Shown here in pieces: positions 1 through 7,056 of a stretch of DNA of 64,000 nucleotides (the first letter of the stretch is position 1; the number at the start of each line of letters is the position of its first letter). The notes under the pieces were generated by a model. It worked only from the letters and a program-made list of their open reading frames with translations, searched no databases and was not told the DNA's origin. Both the position numbers and the translations under genes were made by a program. The stretch spans positions 98,102-162,101 of the forward strand of contig MPCU01000011.1 of the NCBI GenBank assembly GCA_001874305.1, in the 5' to 3' direction. This DNA is from Bacteriovorax sp. MedPE-SWde. GTDB taxonomy: Bacteria > Bdellovibrionota > Bacteriovoracia > Bacteriovoracales > Bacteriovoracaceae.

Positions 1-530
1 AGGACATTCTTATTATAGCGATAACCATAGATCAGTTCGACTTCCCAAGCGTCTATATCAAGTCTTGCTTTATAAAGCCTTTCAGTGGAATCACTCTTAA
101 CCTTATGGGCGTCTTTATCTTCACTCCCCTGTCCTAGTCCGGCCATGATTGCGATTTTGTGACCTTCTTGATCATGTGTACCCAAAGGCTGATACTTTAA
201 TCCAAACACGGCAGCTGAATCATGAGTGGCCCTATAATAGGCATCTAGTTTTTCTATAACTCCAAGCTGGGCATCAAGAGTAAAGCCTTCACTTGCTTGA
301 ATCTTTCCATCCGTATTCTTAGTTGCCCCAGAGCCAAAAATGGTGTCCCCATAGAGAGAAGCTGTTTCGTACTTATGGGCCTTTCCATATCCAAGCTGAA
401 CACGTCTATTTAGTGTATCGCCTGTTACCTCTGGTCCATGGAATCTATTACCAGGTGTTTTAAAATCAACGGTGGTAGAACATGATGCTAAAAGTGCCAT
501 AAGTGCTGAATATTGTATAAGTCTCTTCAT
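1..530 (-). CDS. Outer-membrane lipoprotein, 3' end cut by window edge
   Basis: Reading leftward from an ATG at 530-528, 176 codons stay open to the window edge, so the C-terminus is missing. The protein starts with a lipoprotein signal (MKRLIQYSALMALLASC, lipobox LLASC), so it should be lipidated and anchored to a membrane. A good ribosome site (AGGAGA) sits just upstream. The visible mature part has alternating short segments with many Gly and Tyr residues, as in barrel-like surface proteins. I recognise no family. It is divergent from the App1-type phosphatase gene, with a 139-base gap. Confidence 0.75.
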   Translation of the reverse strand, partial: MKRLIQYSALMALLASCSTTVDFKTPGNRFHGPEVTGDTLNRRVQLGYGKAHKYETASLYGDTIFGSGATKNTDGKIQASEGFTLDAQLGVIEKLDAYYRATHDSAAVFGLKYQPLGTHDQEGHKIAIMAGLGQGSEDKDAHKVKSDSTERLYKARLDIDAWEVELIYGYRYNKNV

Positions 531-669
531 GATATCTCCTAATCCCTACCATTCTATCAATAAGATAAATTTTTCTCACCTCGTGAGATAATTCCCCACT
601 TGCGCATCAAGTCGTGATATTTAATTCATAAAGTGATTTAGTTTTATAAACTTAAATAAGGGGAATGAA

Positions 670-1443
670 ATGAAATTTCTACTGGTCCTACTTCTTGGAT
701 ATTCAGCACTTGCCAAAACTGTTCTTGTTACTGATATCGATGACACTTTAAAAGTTGCACATATAAGAAGCACTATTGGAACTGTCTCCAATGCATTTAG
801 AACTAAAAATATCTTCCTTGGTATGAATGATCTTATCGCTTCAGTAAAAAAAGATGCAAACGCAGATATTTACTATTTAACTAATGCGCCAGCTGTACTC
901 ATGGGTGCTTCTCATAGAGCACTTCTTAGAAATGGTAAATTTCCAGCAGGAACACTTCTTCTAAGACAATCAGGTGTTTCATCTGATGTTCATAAAATCA
1001 ATGCTCTTAATACACTTATTCAAAGAGAGTCACCTGATACAGTCATACTGATTGGTGACAACGGTGAAAGAGATAATAAATTCTATAAGACCATCATGAA
1101 TACATATCCAGGAATCAATTTTAAAACATATATTAGAATTGCCTACAGTATCGATAATGATCATAAACCTCTTAGAGGACAAAGCGGCTTTATTTCATCT
1201 CTTGAAATCGCTGCTGATCTTTATAAGGAAGGTCTCATAGACTTATACAGCGTTGATAATCACTTCAATAGACATGCTCCAAAATTCATTGCGGACACAC
1301 AGAGAAATAAAACAGGTATGATGTATCTTCCTAAGTGGTTAAGGTGCCAGGGCCATACCTCATTCAATACGCTCTTTGCCTTTGAACACCCTTGGTTATC
1401 AATTGTAAAAAAGAAAATTCAAAAGGTCTGCTCACGACTATAA
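670..1443 (+). CDS. Secreted App1-like (DUF2183) HAD-type phosphatase
   Basis: The 257-residue protein has a short signal peptide (about residues 1-15) followed by a HAD-like phosphatase core. Visible motifs are DIDDT at 22-26 (nucleophile Asp22), LTN at 70-72, Lys109, and GDNGERD at 129-135. This set and the 'ASHRALLRNGKFP' style segment match the catalytic domain of yeast App1 phosphatidate phosphatase (DUF2183). Family knowledge suggests it removes phosphate from a lipid phosphate; the periplasmic or extracellular location is inferred from the signal peptide. Ribosome site AAGGGGA. A hairpin overlaps the stop codon. Confidence 0.85.
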   Translation: MKFLLVLLLGYSALAKTVLVTDIDDTLKVAHIRSTIGTVSNAFRTKNIFLGMNDLIASVKKDANADIYYLTNAPAVLMGASHRALLRNGKFPAGTLLLRQSGVSSDVHKINALNTLIQRESPDTVILIGDNGERDNKFYKTIMNTYPGINFKTYIRIAYSIDNDHKPLRGQSGFISSLEIAADLYKEGLIDLYSVDNHFNRHAPKFIADTQRNKTGMMYLPKWLRCQGHTSFNTLFAFEHPWLSIVKKKIQKVCSRL

Positions 1444-1454
1444 TAGTCGTGGGT
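1433..1454 (+). terminator. Hairpin overlapping stop of App1-like gene
   Basis: The sequence contains CACGACTA, a TAA loop that is the stop codon itself, and TAGTCGTG: an 8-bp perfect stem. The tail is GGTTTAAGTT, not a strong T-run, so it may be a weak terminator or an mRNA 3'-end stabiliser. Confidence 0.45.
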
Positions 1455-1517
1455 TTAAGTTGGTTAATTAATTAATCAATTTTGACAAAAATATCTTTTA
1501 TGTACTCAACTGTTTGA

Positions 1518-1523
1518 TATAAT
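1518..1523 (+). promoter_or_regulatory. -10 element TATAAT 6 nt before a start codon
   Basis: A perfect TATAAT ends 6 bases before the ATG at 1530, and no Shine-Dalgarno is visible. Transcription would be expected to start at or next to the A of the ATG, giving a leaderless mRNA. No convincing -35 lies at 17 bp; a TTGACA at 1482-1487 is too far away (30 bp). Confidence 0.5.
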
Positions 1524-1529
1524 TTATCA

Positions 1530-3167
1530 ATGGGAATTAGCAGAAGAGACTTTTCTAAATTATCTTTCTTATATAGTTTGGGATCTTTAATTTCACCTCA
1601 AACAACATTTGCAAAAAAGCCTGAGCAGATTGAAGATTTCTATCTTCAAATAAATCTCTTTGGTGCACCTTCGCGCTGGCAATACGACCTTCCCATAACG
1701 CCATTTGATGGCGATAAGCTCAAAGAAAATGGTCATGTGATTACATCTCTTAATATAAGAGATGATCAAGTTACATCATCCTATAAGACGAATAAAATAA
1801 ATGGCATTAACCTGCCGCCTCTTTGGTCAGAGAAACTTGATATTCTAGGAAAAAGCACCTCTCAATCCATCATATACAATAATATGCTAACTATTAGAGG
1901 GTGTGACATGGCCATTGATGGTCATGAAATTAACAGTCGAAAACTTGTTAATCCTTTTGGTACAGGAAACTCACTGACTGGACATATTAGTAATATGTCA
2001 AAAGCTCCTTACCCTGCAATTCAACTACTTGGTAAGGCATCTCCTCTATCAACAGCACCAGGGGCTTTTCATTCCACGCTCGGAATTAATCCTATCAATA
2101 TCGCTTATAATGAAAGTTATGGGAAAAGTATTTTAAGTTTTGGAAAGTATGAGAAGTACTTACAGATTGAAGATAGGATTCTAAATATTCTTGAGGGTCG
2201 AGAGAGTAAGAATAGAAAATCAGTAACTAAGCTTTTAAAAAAGAATCTCGATGAAATATTTGATTTCTATGAAAATCGAGTTAAAAGCTACGAGAAAATA
2301 ATTAAAGCAAATACTAAGTTTTCCAAAGAATTTAAAAATATTCCAGGATACCAATTTAAGAGAAAAGCAAGTGATTATGAAACTGACTCCATAAGATCTA
2401 TGCTTGGTGAGTTCTATATTGACGGTTATTTTCTCTGTGGAGAAAACCTCACAGATATGGCCAAAGACCTCGACTACTCTGATCTGGCAAAGCGTTTTGC
2501 GATATCAGAAACTATTATTAAATATGAGTTATCATCCTCATGTCTCATGATGGTAAATCCAGTCGAAGGACTCAATATCAAAGGAGCTTATCTTGAAGAT
2601 GATCTACATATTGAAAAATCCTCTGGTCTAATTGTTCCTAAAAAGGGAGTTAAGCCTAGAACAATCAAGAGAGACTTTACTTTTGATCCCCACGACATAG
2701 GTCTCATAACTGAGACAATTATGAATGATCAATTCTATAGGTGCTTTCAATCGTGCCTCCTAGAGTTTGTTCAGACTCTAAAGAAGCAGGGAAAGTTCGA
2801 CAATACACTAATTCATATAACATCTGAATTTGATAGAACGCCGAGACTTGATCTTTCAGGAAGTGATCACGGCTGGCAAGGACATACCTCAACTTTCATA
2901 ACTGGAAAAATTTCTGGTTCTTATGTAACAGGTAATATCTATGTGGATAATCCTCGAAAGGATGCTCTACACTTTGGTAATGGAACTTGGGGAGCAGCGG
3001 CCCCTAACAAAGAATTACAAAATCGACATATGAGTTATAGAAATATAGTTAGTACCATTTGTAATTTTTTAAATATCAAAAGCATTACACCATCTGACAT
3101 GGCCTTAATATCAATTAAAAATGATAAAAAGGTCAACCTACTACTTGGAGATGCAAAGAATGTTTAA
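1530..3167 (+). CDS. DUF1501-like exported protein
   Basis: The N-terminus SRRDFSKLSFLYSLGSL resembles a twin-arginine signal (S-R-R-x-F-x-K), so folded export is likely. Near the C-terminus the segment EFDRTPRLDLSGSDHGWQGH resembles the conserved 'EFGRTP...G.DHW..' block of DUF1501, a family with a sulfatase/alkaline-phosphatase-like fold. In Planctomycetes and myxobacteria such proteins sit beside multi-domain cytochrome proteins. Here the cytochrome lipoprotein at 3699 is two genes downstream, which supports the assignment. Activity is unknown. It is the first gene of a five-gene overlapping set. An alternative is the DUF1552 family, which has a similar context. Confidence 0.7.
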   Translation: MGISRRDFSKLSFLYSLGSLISPQTTFAKKPEQIEDFYLQINLFGAPSRWQYDLPITPFDGDKLKENGHVITSLNIRDDQVTSSYKTNKINGINLPPLWSEKLDILGKSTSQSIIYNNMLTIRGCDMAIDGHEINSRKLVNPFGTGNSLTGHISNMSKAPYPAIQLLGKASPLSTAPGAFHSTLGINPINIAYNESYGKSILSFGKYEKYLQIEDRILNILEGRESKNRKSVTKLLKKNLDEIFDFYENRVKSYEKIIKANTKFSKEFKNIPGYQFKRKASDYETDSIRSMLGEFYIDGYFLCGENLTDMAKDLDYSDLAKRFAISETIIKYELSSSCLMMVNPVEGLNIKGAYLEDDLHIEKSSGLIVPKKGVKPRTIKRDFTFDPHDIGLITETIMNDQFYRCFQSCLLEFVQTLKKQGKFDNTLIHITSEFDRTPRLDLSGSDHGWQGHTSTFITGKISGSYVTGNIYVDNPRKDALHFGNGTWGAAAPNKELQNRHMSYRNIVSTICNFLNIKSITPSDMALISIKNDKKVNLLLGDAKNV

Positions 3168-3702
3168 AACTCTCATCCCCTTAATAGTTATATACTTCTC
3201 TAACTGTTTTGCCAGTATCACTCATGTGGAAGTACTTGCTAATAAATACTATATTTCAAAAAAGCTCATTTCTATTTATGGAAAACAGGCCAAACCTTAT
3301 ATAAAAAAATATATCCTCTCTCAAAGTAAAGTCTTTGGAGGATCATGTGATCCGTATAGCTTCGAGAAAGAAAATAAAAAGGTATCTGGTCAAAAGTATG
3401 AGTGCTTCAAAGGCCTGGCCTCTCTTCGATCTGGCGATTATGGACATCAATCAGTAACAAGAGAGTTATTGATGGAGAAGGCCTGCCAAGCGATTACAAA
3501 AGATAAAATCATTCAAAAAGGCCTTAGAAAGAATAAGTTCTCATACCATCTTGTGAACAACTACTACCATAAGTTCATAAGAACAAATGACTTCAAAAAG
3601 TCCGCCTACGTAGAAATTAATAAAATGAAGATCCCTATATCTAAGAAATGGACATTGCTTTCAAAAGTTCTTTGCCGATCAAAAGAGTGGCAAAAGATAT
3701 GA
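3160..3702 (+). CDS. Secreted protein of unknown function in DUF1501/cytochrome operon
   Basis: I place the start at the ATG at 3160 (MFKTLIPLIVIYFSNCFA), which gives a clean signal peptide and has GGAG nine bases upstream. It overlaps the previous gene by 8 bases. An upstream in-frame ATG at 3121 would give a longer N-terminus without a signal peptide. The mature part is about 160 residues, Lys- and Tyr-rich, with several Cys residues (in GGSCDPYSF, YECFKG, EKACQAI and VLCRSKEW) that could form disulfides in the periplasm. No family recognised. The operon position suggests that it works with the cytochrome lipoprotein, whose ATG overlaps its stop (ATGA). Confidence 0.75.
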   Translation: MFKTLIPLIVIYFSNCFASITHVEVLANKYYISKKLISIYGKQAKPYIKKYILSQSKVFGGSCDPYSFEKENKKVSGQKYECFKGLASLRSGDYGHQSVTRELLMEKACQAITKDKIIQKGLRKNKFSYHLVNNYYHKFIRTNDFKKSAYVEINKMKIPISKKWTLLSKVLCRSKEWQKI

Positions 3703-5444
3703 AGAGACTTCAAGTACTACTACTTCTTGCCATACTTTCCTCTTGTTCATCTAGAGATGAAATAGACCTCTCAAAAGTCGATGATCGCGAGTTTGCAGAA
3801 TTTCTCATGGTTATGGATTCAAAGTGTATTGAATGTCATAAAGACTATGGAAACACAGATTATAAATATTGGATAAAAGAAGGTCTCGTCGTGCACGGAG
3901 ACCCGAATAAATCTCCTATTTATAGATCTATCAGAGGGAGTAAGTCTGGAGGTATTCAAAGTATGCCTCCGCTTAAGAGTGCACAAATAACAGAAGAAGA
4001 GTTAAGTAAGATCAAAAGTTGGATTCTTAAACTAGATAAGATTCAAAAGACTGATAAGAAGTTAATTGTAAGCTTCGATCCTTCTAATAAGCTAACTTCA
4101 GGAGAATTACTTGAAAGATGCTATAAACAATTTACTCTCACTCCTCTTCCAATAAGTTCTGAAATTAAAAAGTGTGAAGATCTTCTTAAATATCTCTCTT
4201 ATGACCAAGGCTCTTTAGTTACTACAGATATTAGAAAGAAAGTATTTAAAACATTTCAACTCTTTCACTCGAACTGGGCTAATGAGTATAATTTCTACAC
4301 TAAGACAGAGAACTGGGCGACCTTCGAACTATTAGATACAGCACAAAATGCATATGCTTTTACCCATAATCTATTTTCATCTAACGGTAGAATAAAAGAT
4401 CTCTTTCAAGGTGAATTAAACTATATTTCTAAGAGAATAAATAAACTAAAAAGTAATTTCCTATTAGTTAAGCAAGACGGTCGTCTCTACAGGCCTGAAG
4501 ACCGCTATAAATGGGTCCTTGGTAACAACGATGAAAAAATAAGATACTGGTCCCCTTCTCCTTCAAAAGTAGCCAGAGGTGAATTGACAGGTGTCGCAAT
4601 ACAACAACGAAATATTAATAAAATTTATGAAGTATACAAAGATATTCATGAGCGAGAAAAGCATAATATTAACACTGATATCAATGCTGGTTTTGGAGCA
4701 GGAGTTTTAGGTAGCCCTAGTTATCTGACCCTAACTTTTGGCCACGATAACATGAGAATGATGGATGGTGGTCGCCATACGATGAGAACATGGTCTAAGA
4801 ACGTATTTAAGGACTTCATGTGTAGATCTCTTCCTGTCCTAGAACTTCATGATACTTATAAATATGTGAATAAGAAATCAAAGCTGTCCTTTCAGCAAAA
4901 TAATACATGTATGAATTGTCATGCAACGATAGATCCCCTATCCGGAGCGATGAGAAACTTTAGTATTGGGTTTAATAATATTATCGCTAATAAGGTAGAT
5001 CTAAAAAGTAATGATATGGGACATCTTCAAGTAAGCATCCCATTTGATATTCAAAGAAATTCTCATCTTGAAAAAATTCCTTCATACGCTCTTAAAAAGA
5101 GATCTGGAACACTTAGGTATCGTAACTACCGAGGAGAACTCATAGAGAGAGGTTTCTCTAATCCAGATGAGCTTGGCCAAGAGATGATGAAACAGATCGA
5201 TCCTTATATTTGCTTCTCAAAAAGGTACTTAGAGTACTTCACAGGAGTAAAAATAGATCTCGATACCCTAATTAAAAATAGAAACTTTCATACTGCACAA
5301 GAGAGGTTCTACTACGAACTTCTCCTTGAACTAGGATTAGATCTACAAAAATCTCAGAATTTAAAAGATCTTGTTAAGAATATCATCTCTCATCCTATTT
5401 ATAGTCAAAGGGATTTTAAGGCCAGAGTTAAGTATGAAGATTAA
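3699..5444 (+). CDS. Multi-domain c-type cytochrome lipoprotein (DUF1588-like)
   Basis: Starting at the ATG at 3699, which overlaps the previous stop as ATGA, the protein begins with a lipoprotein signal (MKRLQVLLLLAILSSC). A first haem-binding motif CIECH with a later MPP gives a cytochrome-c-like domain near the N-terminus. Much further on, GSPSYLTL...RTWSKNVFKDFMCRSLP...CMNCHATIDPLSGAMRNF resembles the DUF1588 region of planctomycete and myxobacterial multi-domain proteins, where 'C..CH..IDPLG..ENF' is typical. Two covalent haems are therefore possible. The likely role is periplasmic electron transfer coupled to the DUF1501-like partner; the substrate is unknown. An upstream in-frame start at 3648 would spoil the lipobox. 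Confidence 0.75.
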   Translation: MKRLQVLLLLAILSSCSSRDEIDLSKVDDREFAEFLMVMDSKCIECHKDYGNTDYKYWIKEGLVVHGDPNKSPIYRSIRGSKSGGIQSMPPLKSAQITEEELSKIKSWILKLDKIQKTDKKLIVSFDPSNKLTSGELLERCYKQFTLTPLPISSEIKKCEDLLKYLSYDQGSLVTTDIRKKVFKTFQLFHSNWANEYNFYTKTENWATFELLDTAQNAYAFTHNLFSSNGRIKDLFQGELNYISKRINKLKSNFLLVKQDGRLYRPEDRYKWVLGNNDEKIRYWSPSPSKVARGELTGVAIQQRNINKIYEVYKDIHEREKHNINTDINAGFGAGVLGSPSYLTLTFGHDNMRMMDGGRHTMRTWSKNVFKDFMCRSLPVLELHDTYKYVNKKSKLSFQQNNTCMNCHATIDPLSGAMRNFSIGFNNIIANKVDLKSNDMGHLQVSIPFDIQRNSHLEKIPSYALKKRSGTLRYRNYRGELIERGFSNPDELGQEMMKQIDPYICFSKRYLEYFTGVKIDLDTLIKNRNFHTAQERFYYELLLELGLDLQKSQNLKDLVKNIISHPIYSQRDFKARVKYED

Positions 5445-6222
5445 GCACTTATTCATTGTACTCCTACTCTTTCAATTCCCAGTTTTGTCTCAAGCTATTT
5501 CAGGTCATTATTTCATATCAGTAAAGAGGGGGCAGTATATTGTAAAAGACGAAGTTGCAAAATATCGCCTTAAGGTTTCTTCAAGCTTCGAGATTATGAA
5601 AACCGAAGTAACACAGAGAATGTTTTTTGAAGTTACAGGATTTAATCCTTCTTATTTTAGGTTTAAAAAATACTGCAGCAAAGAACATGTAATTATAAAG
5701 AAAGAGCAGTTATGCCCAAGTCATCCCGTTGAATCAATTACAAACTCAGATATAGAAATTTTCTTAAAGAAATTAAATACTATCGATAAGAAATATACTT
5801 ATAGGTTACCTACTCATCTCGAATGGGACAAGGCCGCGAGAGGAGTCTATAGAGACTCAAAAGTTCCACTGGATTATGATCAGTATCTCAATGAGATTGA
5901 AAATGTCGCTTGGGTAAAGAATAACTCAAAAGGACAAACTCACCCTGTGGCACAAAAACAGAAGAATGAAATTGGTGCTCATGACTTTCGTGGAAATATC
6001 TGGGAAGTCCTTGGTGTTTCTACGGATAGTGAAGACTTAGAAAGCTTCAGCTTTATGAAAGTTAATCCATTTTTAGAATTTAATAAAGGACGTTATCTTG
6101 TTATGAAAGGCGGCCCTTGGTACTACGACAAAAACTTTGTACTCTTATCTGAATTCAGTATGGAGTATAGAGATGTTTCTACAAATGTAATGGGCATAAG
6201 ACTGGTTAGGACACTTAAATGA
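5434..6222 (+). CDS. Exported FGE/SUMF1-fold protein, copy 1
   Basis: The ATG at 5434 begins a signal peptide (MKIKHLFIVLLLFQFPVLSQA) and overlaps the cytochrome gene by 11 bases. The mature protein follows the formylglycine-generating-enzyme (SUMF1) pattern: KTEVTQRMFFEVTGFNPSYF, HPVESITNSDIEIFLKKLN, YRLPTHLEWDKAARG, DFRGNIWEVLG, MKGGPWYY, MGIRLVR. The catalytic cysteines of true FGE are not seen in the C-terminal core, so it probably uses the fold for binding or scaffolding rather than sulfatase activation. That conclusion is inferred from family knowledge. Confidence 0.8.
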   Translation: MKIKHLFIVLLLFQFPVLSQAISGHYFISVKRGQYIVKDEVAKYRLKVSSSFEIMKTEVTQRMFFEVTGFNPSYFRFKKYCSKEHVIIKKEQLCPSHPVESITNSDIEIFLKKLNTIDKKYTYRLPTHLEWDKAARGVYRDSKVPLDYDQYLNEIENVAWVKNNSKGQTHPVAQKQKNEIGAHDFRGNIWEVLGVSTDSEDLESFSFMKVNPFLEFNKGRYLVMKGGPWYYDKNFVLLSEFSMEYRDVSTNVMGIRLVRTLK

Positions 6223-7004
6223 GAAAATTACTCCTTAGTATTATAGTTATTCATCCAGTACTTGCACTAGACTTTAACCCTGTTTTTAAAGAGGTCTCAT
6301 CTGGAGATGCTATTCTTCCTGAAAAGAATCTACAGAGTGACTCTACGGTATTAAAAGTCAAAAAGTTTGAAATGATGAAAGCTGAAATTACTCAAAGTCA
6401 GTGGTTAAAGTTCATGCCTAATAATTCGGCTTACTTTAGTCGTAAAAAATATTGTCCAGACTCTTTTCGCTATAAGGGTATAAATAGATTATGCCCAGAT
6501 CTTCCAATGGAGAATGTTAACTTTCATCAGATAGAAGAGTTTATCGACAAGCTCAATAAATCATCTAAAAAGTACTATTACTCATTACCAAGTATTGCAG
6601 AATACCACCTCGCCTATTGGGGGGCAGTAAGGTCTAAAAACTATGAGAGAGAACTTAAAATAAAGATGGAGAAGTTTCACCGTGACTTATCTCAGCTTGT
6701 TCATCAAAGAAGAACACGTGCTGTTAACTCTGATATTAAGAGTAATAGTAAATTCTCATATCTTATTGGCAATGTCTGGGAATGGAGTCGTGACAAACTA
6801 GTATATGAACGACCAATGTACAAGTCCCCCTATATGAGAGACTCTGTCTTAAAAATAAAGAATAAGAAAGCACCTGTGAATGCTGCATTCTTTGGTGGAC
6901 ACTTTGGTAGTGAGTATATGGTCAAAGAGTCTATAGTTGAAAGTGATCGCTTGGCCTGGGCGTCTAACATGCTAGGTTTTAGACTTATCAGACGTAGAAG
7001 GTAA
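6219..7004 (+). CDS. Exported FGE/SUMF1-fold protein, copy 2 (degenerate)
   Basis: It starts with ATGA overlapping the stop of copy 1 and has a signal peptide (MRKLLLSIIVIHPVLAL). The order of motifs matches copy 1: MKAEITQSQWLKFM, CPDLPMENVNFHQIEEFIDKLN, YSLPSIAEYHLAYWG, IGNVWEWSRD, GGHFGSEY, MLGFRLIRRR. It is shorter and more diverged, and lacks recognisable catalytic cysteines. The two copies look like an old tandem duplication. They close the operon, which ends at the terminator shared with the convergent FG-GAP protein. Confidence 0.75.
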   Translation: MRKLLLSIIVIHPVLALDFNPVFKEVSSGDAILPEKNLQSDSTVLKVKKFEMMKAEITQSQWLKFMPNNSAYFSRKKYCPDSFRYKGINRLCPDLPMENVNFHQIEEFIDKLNKSSKKYYYSLPSIAEYHLAYWGAVRSKNYERELKIKMEKFHRDLSQLVHQRRTRAVNSDIKSNSKFSYLIGNVWEWSRDKLVYERPMYKSPYMRDSVLKIKNKKAPVNAAFFGGHFGSEYMVKESIVESDRLAWASNMLGFRLIRRRR

Positions 7005-7040
7005 AAAAAAGCATGCCCTAGGACATGCTCTTCTCATTTT
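7003..7040. terminator. Bidirectional terminator between convergent genes
   Basis: AGCATG (7010-7015) and CATGCT (7024-7029) form a stem that can be extended past one mismatch. It is flanked by an A-run at 7003-7010 and by TTCTCATTTTTAAA on the other side. It can stop transcripts from both the FGE operon (+) and the FG-GAP gene (-). Confidence 0.7.
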
Positions 7041-7056
7041 TAAATATACTTCTTTT

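Noticed and set aside
1482..1487. TTGACA as -35 of the DUF1501-like gene
   Set aside because: It is 30 bp from the TATAAT at 1518, too far for a standard sigma-70 promoter.
3121..3159. Upstream ATG at 3121 as start of the second operon gene
   Set aside because: The extension lies before a clear signal peptide start at 3160, which has its own ribosome site.
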